Below, one piece after another: positions 1 through 8,888 of a stretch of 64,000 nt of DNA; position 1 is the first letter of the stretch; each line of letters begins with the position of its first letter. Location of the stretch: assembly GCA_025774935.1 (NCBI GenBank), contig JALGZK010000003.1, forward strand, positions 186,001-250,000. The letters run 5' to 3'. A program made the position numbers and the translations under genes. The DNA comes from a bacterium. Its GTDB lineage: Bacteria; Joyebacterota; Joyebacteria; Joyebacterales; Joyebacteraceae. A model generated the notes under the pieces. That model worked only from the letters and a program-made list of their open reading frames with translations. It was not told the DNA's origin and did no database searches.

Positions 1-718
1 CCGGTACATCTACGCGACCGACCGCGGCACGAGCGAGGTCGTCGTCATCGATCCCGCCACGCTCACCGTGCATACTACGATCGATGTGAGCGATGACCCG
101 CGGGGGATCGACGTCACCGGTGACGGGGGGAAGCTCGTCGTCCCGTGCGAGGACGACTCGAACGTCTTCATCATCAACACGAACGACTGGTCAACCGTCG
201 CCCGGCCGATCCAGTACCTCGCAGACCCGCGCGACGTCGACATCCTCGACTCGGAGCACAAGGCCTACATCACCGGCGGCCGACTCGAGAACACCGGCGA
301 GAGCTACATGTATGTTCTGAACCTGTTGAACAATCAGCTCATCTGGCAGTTCCTGCTGCCAGGAGCAAACGCGAACGTCGTGGCGGTTCAGGCGCAGATG
401 ACCTCAGTCGGAACCGGGATCCCGGAGGCGGGGCCACCGGTGTCCTCGATCGCCCTCTCGTGCCACCCGAACCCGTTCGGCCCGCGGACGGCCGTGAGCT
501 ACTTCCTCCCCGAACCCCGTACTGTCGAACTGGCGGTCTACGACGTCTCGGGCAGGAAGGTCGCCACTCTCGAGTCCGGACATCGCGGCGCTGGAGAGCA
601 CACCGTCCGCTGGGACGGGGCGAACTCCCGGGGGCGTCCGGCGGCGACCGGGATCTACTTCGTGAGACTCACGGCGGGAACGGAGACTCGATCGATCAAG
701 ACGGCGCTCCTCAGATAG
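1..718 (+). CDS. Secreted YVTN-type beta-propeller protein with C-terminal sorting domain (5' partial)
   Basis: The reading frame is open from base 2 to the stop at 716-718, so the gene begins before the window. The visible part starts inside a beta-propeller: blade-like segments RYIYATDRGT, DVSDDPRGIDVTGDG and VVPCEDDSNVFIINT match the YVTN/YNCP repeat style. The last 85 or so residues form an FlgD-Ig-like sorting domain (HPNPFGPRT, VYDVSGRKV, GIYFVRL) ending in LLR. The protein closely resembles the downstream gene at 770-2092, so the two are probably a tandem duplication. An outer-surface location is inferred from the sorting domain. The ligand or role of the propeller cannot be read from sequence. 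Confidence 0.9.
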   Translation, partial: RYIYATDRGTSEVVVIDPATLTVHTTIDVSDDPRGIDVTGDGGKLVVPCEDDSNVFIINTNDWSTVARPIQYLADPRDVDILDSEHKAYITGGRLENTGESYMYVLNLLNNQLIWQFLLPGANANVVAVQAQMTSVGTGIPEAGPPVSSIALSCHPNPFGPRTAVSYFLPEPRTVELAVYDVSGRKVATLESGHRGAGEHTVRWDGANSRGRPAATGIYFVRLTAGTETRSIKTALLR

Positions 719-729
719 GGGCGCCGTTT
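701..729 (+). terminator. Hairpin overlapping the stop codon of the first propeller gene
   Basis: Bases 701-710 pair with 718-727 (ten pairs, one mismatch) around the loop TCAGATA, followed by TTC. The stem includes the last codons and ends on the stop codon. The T-run is short, so termination may be partial, which fits a second paralogue starting 50 bases later without a visible promoter. Confidence 0.5.
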
Positions 730-769
730 CGTGTTACTGCTACTGACCTGCACACGGAGGTAGGTGTTC

Positions 770-2092
770 ATGAAGAGACTGCTCTCATTCCTGTTCGGTC
801 TGACAGTCCTCGCCGTCGTCGCGAGTGGAACCGTGGCGGCCGCTCGGCTCGAGGGAGACGGCTACGTAGGATGCTCGGCATCGGACAACTGCGTGCCGTT
901 CGACCTCGAGACACACACGCCCTCGAGCTCGATCGACCTCCTCCCGGAGGGGAACTACCCCTACGACGCCACGATGCGGCCTGGCGGCGCCGAGGTCTGG
1001 ATAGTCGGCAACTCGGGGGACGCCGTCGTCGTCATCGACGTCGCGACCAACGTCATCACGCACCGGATCCCGGTCGGCGACTACCCGAACTCGCTCTGTT
1101 TCACTGACGACGGCACGAAGGCGCTCGTCAGCAGTCGTAACGACGACGAGGTGAGCATCATCAACACGGCGACGTACGCGGTGACCGGTACGCTCCCGGT
1201 TGGCACCGGCTCCGGCGGCACGTACGACGGCCCGGGCAACATGGCCCTCGATCCCGTGAGCAAGAACATCTACGCGGTCGACTGGTACGACGACCACCTC
1301 TACGAGATCGCGCCGGACGCCTCAGCGGTGCTCGACGCCGTCGTCATAGGCTCGAGCTGCTGGCAGCTCGTCGTAGACCCGGACGGGGAGTACATCTACG
1401 TCACGGACCGCGGGACCGATCAGGTGAGGGTGATCGACCAAGACACGCTCGCGGAGGTCACGGCCGTCGCGGTCGGCGACGACCCCTGGGGCATCGACGT
1501 CACCGAGGACGGCGCGTACCTCGTCGTGGCGTGCGAGGACAACTCGAGCGCCTACGTCATCGACACGGCGGACTGGGCCGTGACCCCGATCTTCCTCGAG
1601 ACTGGCGCCGACCCTCGCGACGTCGACATCCGCGACGACCAGGGCTACGCGTACGTCGCAGGCGGCAGCTCACCGTCGGGCACCAGGGTCTACGTAGTAG
1701 AACCGTCGACGCACTCCCTCAAGTCGTCCTTCCTCGTCGAGTACGGCTCGAACGCAAACGTGATCGCGGTGCAGGAGCAGATGACGTCTGGCGGCACTGG
1801 CGTTCCCGAGATCGAGACTGCCCGTCTCGGGCTGTCGTGTTTCCCGAATCCGTTCAATCCGAAGACGACGGTCAGCTACCACCTCCCCGAGGCGGCCGAG
1901 GTCGAGCTCGCGGTCTACGACGTCGCCGGCAGACGAGTGGTCGTGCTCGCCTCCGGAGTTCGGGAGGCCGGCGATCACGCTGCGACCTGGGACGGCAAGG
2001 TGGATGGCCACCCCGCCGCCACGGGCGTCTACTTCGTGAGACTGACGGCCGGCGGCAGTATGAGGACGATCAAGGCGGCGCTCCTCAAGTAG
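770..2092 (+). CDS. Secreted YVTN-type beta-propeller protein with C-terminal sorting domain
   Basis: The protein has 440 residues. ATG at 770 is preferred over GTG at 764 because GGAGG at 756-760 lies nine bases before the ATG. Residues 1-24 are a Sec signal peptide (MKRLLSFLFGLTV..., cleaved near VAA-ARL). Residues about 30-340 hold repeated propeller blades with YVTDRGTDQVRVID-like strands and recurrent GDDPWGIDVTEDG turns, typical of YVTN-family seven-bladed propellers. Residues about 355-440 are the sorting domain (FPNPFNPKT, VYDVAGRRV, GVYFVRL, final LLK). It is a paralogue of the partial gene upstream. Surface exposure is inferred; the function of the propeller is unknown, since these domains occur in adhesins, S-layer-like proteins and enzymes alike. 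Confidence 0.9.
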   Translation: MKRLLSFLFGLTVLAVVASGTVAAARLEGDGYVGCSASDNCVPFDLETHTPSSSIDLLPEGNYPYDATMRPGGAEVWIVGNSGDAVVVIDVATNVITHRIPVGDYPNSLCFTDDGTKALVSSRNDDEVSIINTATYAVTGTLPVGTGSGGTYDGPGNMALDPVSKNIYAVDWYDDHLYEIAPDASAVLDAVVIGSSCWQLVVDPDGEYIYVTDRGTDQVRVIDQDTLAEVTAVAVGDDPWGIDVTEDGAYLVVACEDNSSAYVIDTADWAVTPIFLETGADPRDVDIRDDQGYAYVAGGSSPSGTRVYVVEPSTHSLKSSFLVEYGSNANVIAVQEQMTSGGTGVPEIETARLGLSCFPNPFNPKTTVSYHLPEAAEVELAVYDVAGRRVVVLASGVREAGDHAATWDGKVDGHPAATGVYFVRLTAGGSMRTIKAALLK

Positions 2093-2158
2093 GCAGATCG
2101 CGCCCGGGCAATTGCAGGACGACAGCCTGCGGGGCTCTATCCCACGCACGGACGGAGG

Positions 2159-2188
2159 CCGCGGGGACCGATGGGTCCTCGCGGTTTT
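2159..2188 (+). terminator. Rho-independent terminator after the propeller genes
   Basis: Bases 2159-2169 pair with 2174-2184 (11 pairs, one G-T) around the loop GATG and run straight into TTTT at 2185-2188. It lies 67 bases after the stop of the second propeller gene and is the clearest canonical terminator in the window. Confidence 0.85.
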
Positions 2189-2284
2189 CCGTTGTCGCCG
2201 GTGTGGAACTGTGACACCCTGCGGTGACGGCTTCAGTCGGAGTCAGGATGGTCGCGGAAGCCCGCGGCGAGCGAGGAGGGTAAG

Positions 2285-2482
2285 ATGGCGACGATCAAGA
2301 TCAAGGGCATGACGTGTCAGCACTGCGCCATAACCGTGACTGAGACTCTCATGGCGGTCGAGGGGGTCACGAACGTGCGGGTCGATCTCGTGGCCGGCAC
2401 GGCGACGTTCGACGAAGAGGGGCCCGTAGACACGGCGGCGCTCAGCGAGGCACTGGAACAGGCGGGGTACGAGATGGAGTAG
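2285..2482 (+). CDS. Heavy-metal-associated (HMA) domain protein, CopZ-like
   Basis: The protein has 65 residues and is a single ferredoxin-like HMA domain. The metal-binding motif GMTCQHC is at residues 8-14, with the paired cysteines at 11 and 14. Family members are cytosolic copper or mercury chaperones, or stand-alone copies of P-type ATPase N-terminal domains. Here no transporter or regulator sits alongside, so the metal and partner are unknown. A strong GAGGAGG ribosome site precedes the ATG at 2285. The gene faces the hydantoinase gene and the two stops are only five bases apart, which leaves no room for a terminator between them. Confidence 0.92.
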   Translation: MATIKIKGMTCQHCAITVTETLMAVEGVTNVRVDLVAGTATFDEEGPVDTAALSEALEQAGYEME

Positions 2483-2487
2483 CAGAC

Positions 2488-3891
2488 TCACTCAGCCTGG
2501 GCCGCGCGGTGCCCGGGCCACTGGCAGACCTTTCCCCGCTCCACGAACGAACCGAGCTCCGGGGATCCCGTGAGCTCGCGGTCCCTCACGACCCACTCAC
2601 CCCGCACCATCGTCGAGACCGGCCACCCTTTGACCGGCCAGCCATCGTACGGCGAGTAGTCGGCGTGACCGTGCAGGATCTCAGGCGAGATCGTCACCTC
2701 GAGCTCGGGGTCGAAGACTACGAGGTCGGCGTCTCCTCCGGGAGCGAGCGTCCCCTTCCCGGGATGGAGCCCGAAGATCTCCGCCGGCTGCGTGGAGAGC
2801 CGATCGACGAGCTCGTTCTCCGTCATGCGTCCTCCCCCGACCCCGTGGTGCCACATGAGAGGCAGGAGCGTTCCGATGCCCGGGAGACCCATTGGGATCT
2901 TCCGAAAGTCGGTCGCGCCGGCGTCCTTGTCCGCGGCGGTGAACTCGCAGTGATCGGTCGCGACGACCTGGATGATGCCGTCCTCGAGCTCCTCCCAGAG
3001 CGACGCCCTGTGGGCCTCCGATCTGAGTGGCGGGCACGTGGCGTAACGCTGGCCGTCGTCTCCCGCGAGCTTCGACTCGTCGAGCAGGAGAAACTGGGGA
3101 CACGTCTCGCAGTAGACCTCGACCCCGAGGTCGGCCGCCTCGGAGATCGCCTCGAGCGCTTCGCCCGTCGAGACGTGGACGATGTAGACGGGCGCACCGG
3201 CGGCGTAGGCCGCCCGAAGCACGGTCGCCACCGCCTCGCCCTCCACGTAGCTCGGACGGCTCGCGGCATGGTCGGCGGGCGTCAGCTTCTTCTCCCCGAC
3301 GAACCGACGGATCTTCTGGTTGATCATCCACTCGTTCTCGCAGTGCACCTCGACGAGCGCCCCGTGCTGAGCCGCGAGAAGGAACGCGTGGTAGAGCTCC
3401 TCGTCGTCGCTCTGGAGCCCCGCGTCCGCGTAGGCCGTGTACATCTTGAAGGAAGGGATGCCGGCGTCGATGAGAGCGACGATCTCGTCGTCGGTTCTGT
3501 CTGCCCAGTGCACGAGAGCCGCGTGCAGGCCGTAGTCGACGTGGCAGCGGCCCTCCGCCTGCGACCTCCGCTCCGACACTGTGTCCTCGAGGTCCTGGCC
3601 CTTCTCTGGGGTGGCGTAGGTCAGGAAGGTGGTCACCCCTCCGAAGGCGGCCTCACGGGAGGTCGTGAGGAAGTCGGAGGAACGGTGGCCCCTGAGCTCG
3701 AGGCCGACGTGGACGTGAACGTCGATGACGCCCGGGAGGATGAGCTTCTCTGATGCATCGACGACCTCCGCGCCGTCGGGCGCCGCGAGATCGCGCCCGA
3801 TCGCCGAGATGCGGCCGTCTTCCACGAGCACCGACGCGTGATACGAGTCGATCTCGGTCACTAGCCTGCCGCCTGTGATGAGAACGCTCAC
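2488..3891 (-). CDS. Dihydropyrimidinase / D-hydantoinase family amidohydrolase
   Basis: The protein has 467 residues, the usual length for dihydropyrimidinases. It would hydrolyse the cyclic amide of dihydrouracil, dihydrothymine or a hydantoin, the second step of reductive pyrimidine breakdown. The binuclear metal ligands are all present: H59 and H61 in DVHVH, the lysine that becomes carboxylated at K149 in SFKMYTAY, H183 in VEVHCEN, H239 in VHVSTGE and D313 in ATDHCEF. The GTG start at 3891 follows GGAGAG. The upstream alpha/beta hydrolase gene ends 36 bases away on the same strand, so the two are probably co-transcribed. Allantoinase is less likely given the SFKMY and TDHCEF forms; substrate choice between dihydropyrimidine and hydantoin cannot be settled from sequence. 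The pathway partners preT and preA lie near 52.6-55.1 kb. Confidence 0.88.
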   Translation of the reverse strand: MSVLITGGRLVTEIDSYHASVLVEDGRISAIGRDLAAPDGAEVVDASEKLILPGVIDVHVHVGLELRGHRSSDFLTTSREAAFGGVTTFLTYATPEKGQDLEDTVSERRSQAEGRCHVDYGLHAALVHWADRTDDEIVALIDAGIPSFKMYTAYADAGLQSDDEELYHAFLLAAQHGALVEVHCENEWMINQKIRRFVGEKKLTPADHAASRPSYVEGEAVATVLRAAYAAGAPVYIVHVSTGEALEAISEAADLGVEVYCETCPQFLLLDESKLAGDDGQRYATCPPLRSEAHRASLWEELEDGIIQVVATDHCEFTAADKDAGATDFRKIPMGLPGIGTLLPLMWHHGVGGGRMTENELVDRLSTQPAEIFGLHPGKGTLAPGGDADLVVFDPELEVTISPEILHGHADYSPYDGWPVKGWPVSTMVRGEWVVRDRELTGSPELGSFVERGKVCQWPGHRAAQAE

Positions 3892-3927
3892 GCTCTCTCC
3901 GTTCCGCTCCAGGTTCCGTCGGCGCGT

Positions 3928-4809
3928 CTATGCCCGCACGAAGTCGGCGATCGTCCGGGCGAGCTCTTCTTCGTGCCCCCAGTAGACGTGGTTCCCGCCC
4001 TCTATTAAGACCGCCCGAACCTCCGGTGACGCGTCGGCCTTCCGTTCGAGAAGGGCCAGCGCGTCCCCCGCCGGGACGGTGATCGCTTCCTCGACGGTGC
4101 CGAGCGTGGCGAGGACGGGCACGCCGAGGGAGGCGTACCGGCCGAAGTCTCCGCTCCCGCCCAGGCGGAACGGGAAGATGTCCGTGACCGCCGCGTCGCC
4201 GTAGACCGAGACGACGGTCGCCGCGGAGAAGGGCACGACGTAGCCGATGTCGTTCATGAGCTCCTCGCCCCGTCCGGCGGCGACGAGCCCCTTCGCCCTG
4301 TCGACCACGTGGTCGAGTCCCCCGTCCGCGCTCTCATCTCTCAGGCCGAACATGTCCGGCGGAGAGATGAGGATCGCGCCGGCGGCGCGTGGATCGCGAT
4401 CACCGGTGAGGTAGTGCACGACCTTGTTCGTTCCGAGACTGTGTCCCTCGAAGTAGATCTCGCTGTGGCCCCGGGACTCGAGGAAATCCGCGCCTCCCCC
4501 GATGTCGTGCACGCACTCGCCGAAGATGTCGAAGCTCGCTCCCCCCAAAACCGACTCCGTCCCCTCTCCCGCCTCCCTGAGGTTGTCGGAACGGTACTCG
4601 TGTCCGCGGTTGTTCAACGTGAGGAAGGCAAGCCCCTTCGCGACGACGGCCTCGCACACCGCCGACACGAGCCGGTTCTCGTAGAAGTTGCCGGCGAGGC
4701 CGTGGGTGTGGAAGACCGCCCGCCTCGCCCGCGTGCCGGAGGGCGCCGCATAGAACCCGACGAGCTCGAGGCCGTCCCTCGCTGACACGCGCACCAGTTC
4801 GCCGGTCAT
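3928..4809 (-). CDS. Alpha/beta hydrolase
   Basis: The protein has 293 residues from the ATG at 4809, chosen because GGGGGAGA lies directly upstream; an in-frame start at 4857 has no such site. The nucleophile elbow GHSLG puts the catalytic serine at residue 124, and the GGNHVYW segment near residue 274 supplies the probable catalytic histidine. The oxyanion region HTHGLAGNFYENR resembles DUF1749-type hydrolases. No signal peptide is seen, so it is probably cytosolic. It is the first gene of a two-gene unit with the hydantoinase. One could suppose it serves the same catabolism, but nothing in the fold shows an amidase or ureidopropionase, so the substrate is unknown. Confidence 0.85.
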   Translation of the reverse strand: MTGELVRVSARDGLELVGFYAAPSGTRARRAVFHTHGLAGNFYENRLVSAVCEAVVAKGLAFLTLNNRGHEYRSDNLREAGEGTESVLGGASFDIFGECVHDIGGGADFLESRGHSEIYFEGHSLGTNKVVHYLTGDRDPRAAGAILISPPDMFGLRDESADGGLDHVVDRAKGLVAAGRGEELMNDIGYVVPFSAATVVSVYGDAAVTDIFPFRLGGSGDFGRYASLGVPVLATLGTVEEAITVPAGDALALLERKADASPEVRAVLIEGGNHVYWGHEEELARTIADFVRA

Positions 4810-4905
4810 GTGTCTCCCCCCGATCACATCCACGGCACGCAGGCGGCTCCGCGCCACCGAATCGGGCGCGAGTCGTGCGCTGCCTTCTGCCCAACGTCTA
4901 CGAGC

Positions 4906-4934
4906 AGTCTAACCGAACCGCAGTGGGCGCTCAA
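4906..4934 (-). promoter_or_regulatory. Candidate sigma70 promoter for the hydrolase-hydantoinase unit
   Basis: On the minus strand TTGAGC (4929-4934) is followed after 17 bases by TAGACT (4906-4911). Each box matches four of six consensus positions. The implied start lies about 90 bases before the hydrolase ATG. Confidence 0.4.
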
Positions 4935-4977
4935 CCCCCGGCCCGGGGTGACGATGTCCTCACTCCGTTCCGCCGCG

Positions 4978-5016
4978 CAAAGGAGGACGGGGGCCGAGTT
5001 TCCTCGACCCCCGCCC
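4978..5016 (-). terminator. Terminator of the small cohesin-like gene
   Basis: Read on the minus strand, a 14-pair stem with two wobble pairs closes on a GAAA tetraloop, and the sequence after the stem is TCCTTT. It lies 56 bases after the stop of the gene at 5072-5620. Confidence 0.7.
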
Positions 5017-5071
5017 TTTCACACATGCGGCTCTCCGCATGAAGCGAGAGCGTGCGTGTCACTCCGCTCGC

Positions 5072-5620
5072 TCAGTCGTACAGCGCCTTGATCCTCCCCC
5101 AGCTCGCCTGCGTCACCGGAGTCGGGATCTCCATGACGTGGATCAGCCCGTCGGCGAACCCCGCTGGGATCTGGTTGTTGTCCAGGTCCCGCAGATCGAT
5201 ATCCTCGAAGGTGACGGGCGAGTCTCCGACCACCCAGCCCTGGAAGACGATCGTCGCGAGCACGCCCGCTCCGTTCACCGAGTCGCCGAGCACCGCTCCC
5301 TGAATGAGGATCGCGTCCGACGGCTGGCCGACGTCGGTCCAGAAGAAGAACGTCTCGGCTCCTCCGGACGACGGCAGCGGACCCTCCATGACGTCGTACA
5401 GGTTGAGGATGGCCTCGTCATAGTCGATCAGAAGATCGTAGCCGGTGAGCCCGAGGACCTCGTCGTTGACGACGACGTTCACCGCCACGAACTCGAACTG
5501 GTACTCCCACTGCTCCTCGGGGTCGATGTATATGGTGGGATCTCCCCAAGCGGGAGTGGACGCCACGATCACGAGCGCCAGGGCGAGCGACAGACCTGCA
5601 GACAGTCGCGTAGCCAGCAT
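5072..5620 (-). CDS. Small secreted cohesin-like domain protein
   Basis: The protein has 182 residues from the ATG at 5620, which is preceded by GGAGG five bases away; the longer open frame upstream has low-complexity composition and no ribosome site. Residues 1-25 form a Sec signal peptide ending near PAWG-D. The rest is one cohesin-like beta-sandwich: the LTGYDLLIDYDEAILNLYDV strand pair, an FFFWTD segment, and GVLATIVFQG match the cohesin pattern of a buried strand, a growing-function value strand and a closing strand. Unlike its neighbours it has no sorting domain and ends in WGRIKALYD. It could be a soluble partner for the dockerin-like domains of the giant proteins upstream, which is inference from the domain type and position only. 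Confidence 0.8.
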   Translation of the reverse strand: MLATRLSAGLSLALALVIVASTPAWGDPTIYIDPEEQWEYQFEFVAVNVVVNDEVLGLTGYDLLIDYDEAILNLYDVMEGPLPSSGGAETFFFWTDVGQPSDAILIQGAVLGDSVNGAGVLATIVFQGWVVGDSPVTFEDIDLRDLDNNQIPAGFADGLIHVMEIPTPVTQASWGRIKALYD

Positions 5621-5902
5621 GATGACCTCCAATCCTCCTCCACGATCACGCTGAGATCCCGAGCCCCGCAGGATGTGCGCCGGTCGCTTCGCGCGTACCG
5701 GCTTCGCCAGAGTCGTGAGGACACCGGGCCCACTGTGATTGCCTGTTGGTGGGCCGTCCGGACGCGAACTTCGACCGAAGGGACGGAGTCCGCCCGGACT
5801 TCCCGTGAGCCCTCCCGGAGAGCGGGTCGGGAGGGGCTCTCGAACTTCAGGCATCCTAGCTCGACACGTGCCGCAGCGTGGAGAGGGCTTAGGCGCCGCG
5901 CG
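5621..5902. other. Intergenic region with two hairpins, no gene seen
   Basis: It holds the ribosome site and leader of the 5072-5620 gene and two inverted repeats: 5727-5733 with 5749-5755 (seven perfect pairs), and the hairpin at 5807-5839 listed separately. I see no convincing promoter or coding frame. Confidence 0.6.
5807..5839 (-). terminator. Hairpin after the cohesin-like/sorting gene
   Basis: The minus strand reads GAGCCCCTCCCG ... CGGGAGGGCTC with one bulged base, 64 bases after the stop at 5903. No U-run follows, so it may be a processing or stability element instead of a true terminator. Confidence 0.4.
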
Positions 5903-6736
5903 TCAGCGGATTCGCACGAGCTTCGTGCGCGCCTCGCCCGCGCTTCCGGTGACCCGCACGAAGTAGACGGCCGACGGGGCGTCTCTCCCGCCGTTCGTCC
6001 TGCCGTCCCATCTGAGCTCCCCTCCTCCGGGAGCTCCCGAGATGTCGAGCGTCCTCACGAGACGACCCGTGAGGTCGTAGACCCCCGCCCGCCACGGTCC
6101 GCCGTCGAGCGGCAGACTGAACGGGACGACGGTCTCCCCGACCGATGGATTTGGCGAAGGTGCGCCAAGCCAGAGCCGGGACCCTCCCGGCTCCTCTACC
6201 CCGACCGGCCCGACGAATATCTCGCCGTGCTCGAAGCCCCCGACGGGGAGCGCGTTCCTCCGGACGTCCGTCATGCGGATCGTGTCGATGTGCGCCTGCG
6301 TGTGGCCGTCCTGCAGAGCCCGGAACGTGAGGTGAAGGAGCTCGCCCGGCGCCAGGATGTGCGTGCCGACACCGAACACGGTGTCGAAGAAGTGCCAGAA
6401 GCCGGTGTACTCCTCGTCCTCGATGAACCAGGTCATGTGACCGCTTTCGACGTAGAGCGAACCCTCGGATGCCTCAACGAGCTCGACGATCGCCGGATCG
6501 AACGACATGTAGAGCTGGAAGCTCGCGATCGAGTCCGGGCAGTCTTCCACTCGGAAGCTCATTCCGAACACCTCGTCCACCTCGACCATCGCAGGCTGAG
6601 GCGTGAACGAGACGTGTGGGGTCGCAGGCGCGCACGCGACGAACACCAGGATGAGGAACGGCACCATCGCCAGAGACATCCGCTCTCTCAGCCGGACACG
6701 TCCGGCCAATGCTCCTGTGCGTGGATGCCGACTCAC
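5903..6736 (-). CDS. Secreted cohesin-like protein with C-terminal sorting domain
   Basis: The protein has 277 residues. The GTG at 6736 is chosen because GGGAGG sits five bases upstream (6742-6748); the longer frame from 6754 would begin inside that site. A hydrophobic segment (MSLAMVPFLILVFVA) forms the export signal after a long basic n-region. Residues about 45-185 are one cohesin-like sandwich (VFGMSFRVEDCPDSIASFQL, FDPAIVELVEASEG, GELLHLTFRAL). Residues about 190-277 are the sorting domain (PSPNPSVGE, VYDLTGRLVRTL, AVYFVRV, final LVRIR). Its architecture equals that of the gene at 43619-44398, at the other end of the array. A bare dockerin-binding surface receptor is one possible role. 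A cysteine after FVA resembles a lipobox only weakly. Confidence 0.85.
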   Translation of the reverse strand: MSRHPRTGALAGRVRLRERMSLAMVPFLILVFVACAPATPHVSFTPQPAMVEVDEVFGMSFRVEDCPDSIASFQLYMSFDPAIVELVEASEGSLYVESGHMTWFIEDEEYTGFWHFFDTVFGVGTHILAPGELLHLTFRALQDGHTQAHIDTIRMTDVRRNALPVGGFEHGEIFVGPVGVEEPGGSRLWLGAPSPNPSVGETVVPFSLPLDGGPWRAGVYDLTGRLVRTLDISGAPGGGELRWDGRTNGGRDAPSAVYFVRVTGSAGEARTKLVRIR

Positions 6737-6773
6737 TGTTTCCTCCCTGAACACAATAACTGCCGATCACTGT

Positions 6774-6801
6774 GGGGCGGGATCCCTCCTCCCCCCGCCC
6801 C
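6774..6801 (-). terminator. GC-rich hairpin after the SBBP/VCBS giant gene
   Basis: GGGGCGGG and CCCGCCCC form eight perfect pairs around a purine-rich loop, 15 bases after the stop at 6816. There is no U-tract. Confidence 0.4.
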
Positions 6802-6815
6802 CCGAACGCAGCCCG

Positions 6816-8888
6816 CTACTTCAAGAGCACCATCTTGTGGCTGCCGCTGAAACCGGCCGCCTCCATAGTACAGAAGTATACCCCGCTTCCCACCGGCTCG
6901 CCTCTGTCGTTCCTCCCGTTCCAGACGGCCTCGTGGCGGCCGGGCTCCACCGTGCCGTCGACGAGCGTCCTCACGAGGCGGCCGGAAACGTCGTAGACCC
7001 GGATTGTCACACGCGACTCGTGCGGGACGTTGTAGGCAACGGCGGTCGCCGGGTTGAACGGGTTCGGCGTGTTTCCGACCAGGCGGTAGGCGGTGGGAAT
7101 CTCAGGCCTCGACTCCAGCTCCTCGAGCGTGGCCGTGAGATCCTCGTTCGAGGCCCCCCTGATCCTCGTGTCGTCGAACGTGAGCGAGTACGCGCCCTCG
7201 TGCGCTCGGAACGTCATAATCGCCACGTCTCCGGAACCGCCGATAGTGACGCCGGTGCCGAGGACGGCGAGATCAACGAGCGCGCGGCCCGGCTCGGACC
7301 CGCTCCAGAAGAACACCTCGCCGAGAGGCGTCGCCATCTCGTCGGAGAGGCGCGCACCCAGAAACTCGAGCTCACCCGCGTCGTAGATTGCGGCGGTCGA
7401 GAGTCCCTTCACTTCGGCCGCGTTCCCCTCGAGCACCAGCGCTACCTCGACGAGGCCGTCCTGGCTCCACGCCCTCTCCTCGAGCATGAGGGCCAGGGAC
7501 TTCGTTGGCTCCTGCGCGAGGAATGGCGCAACGCGTGGGCTGACGTGGTCGTAGTTGATCGCGAAGACCATCAGGTCCTCGAACTCGACGAACGCGTCCG
7601 GCAGCGGGAGGCCGCGGGAGTCGCCGTCGGGATGGACCGTCGGGCCGACGTCGCACTGGCTGTGTGGCCACACGGGGTCCTCGACGTAGTAGGTGCCGCC
7701 GAGCTTGTCGATGTCGGCGTCGTTGACGAGACCGTTGTATCCCCAGAACCCGAGGACAGCCGCCACGTCTCCGAGCCAGTAGTTCGTCGCGAGGTCCCTC
7801 GCGGTGGTGGCCGCCGGACCGTAGTTCCGCGCCTCGTCGTAGCAGAAGGCCTGGTAGTAGTAGATGTTCCTGGGCTCGTGGTCGTCCGTCCATGACGTCC
7901 CCGTGTCGTCGTAGACGCGTACGCCGAACGTCTCGTCCGCCGGGAAGTAGATCACGATGAACGGCCACGCCGCGGTGAACACCGGGTACTCCGGATACTC
8001 GCCCCCATTGTCGGTCCGCTGGACGACCACGCCCGCGAAGTAGAGGTCGGTTCCGTTCACCCATTCGAGCTCGCACTTCTCGTGCCCGGGCGCGGCGTCG
8101 AAGTCCGTGACCGCCGTCGGAGGCGTGTTGTCGGCGATGATCGTGTCAGCCCCCGTCGCCGGGTTCCCGATCGCGTCGACCGCGGAGACGGTCACGGTGA
8201 TCGTCCCGTCCGCCGGCGTGCAGGCCACGCTCAGAAGCGTACTCGTCCAGACCGCTTCGCCGGTGAGGGTGTTGTAGGTGTCCGGGCTGTCCGCAGCCCC
8301 GCCGCCGAGGCCCGTGAGATCCGCCGTGATGTCCCCGATCCCGAAGGACGGGTCGTCGTCGGTGACGAGCGCAGTCACCTTCGCGGCGTCGCCGTTCTTG
8401 ATGAAGTCGTCGGTGTGCGCGAGAGTGAGATTCTCGATGAAGACGTCGGTCACGAGAGGAGGCTCCACGTCCACGATCAGAAGACCGTCGTTCTCCACGA
8501 ATCCCGTCAGGTGCACGTTGTCCGCGTTCCTCGCCTCGAGCACCTCGATGTCTACGACGCTCGAGCCGACGGCGAGCCCAGTGAACTCGATCGAGAACAT
8601 CGTCCCGGGACCGTTGACTCCCGGGTACTCGCCGAGGAGCGCGCAGTCGATGGTGAGCTCGTTCGTTCCTGTCGGGTCGGCCGAGAAGAACGTCGTCCCG
8701 CTCGAAGACAGGAGGCTCCCCTCCGTCACGCTCGCCGGACCCGTGGACACGATGCTGCCGTCCCACGTGACGCGGAGCGAGTACGCGTAGAGGAGGTCGC
8801 TCCCACCGCCGAGGTAGTCGACGTCGACCGTCTTCGTCGGGACCGCCGAGGTCAGGTACTCCGGGTCCGGTACGCACACGACGTTGCC
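6816..8888 (-). repeat. C-terminal cassette, copy 1 (cohesin A to sorting domain)
   Basis: About 690 codons from GNVVCVPDPEYL to the stop. This copy has the most diverged dockerin-like second half (MVFAINYD where the others have MIFAMNYG). Confidence 0.85.

Noticed and set aside
4810-4857. Upstream in-frame start for the alpha/beta hydrolase
   Set aside because: The extra 16 residues lack a ribosome site, while GGGGGAGA lies directly before the ATG at 4809.
5903-6736. Lipoprotein call for the cohesin-like/sorting protein
   Set aside because: FVAC has phenylalanine at the -3 position, and the protein already has a sorting domain, so a cleaved Sec signal is at least as likely.
6774-6801. Inverted repeats after the giant genes as insertion-sequence ends or attachment sites
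   Set aside because: There is no transposase or integrase in the window, the stems differ in sequence from gene to gene, and no target-site duplications are seen.
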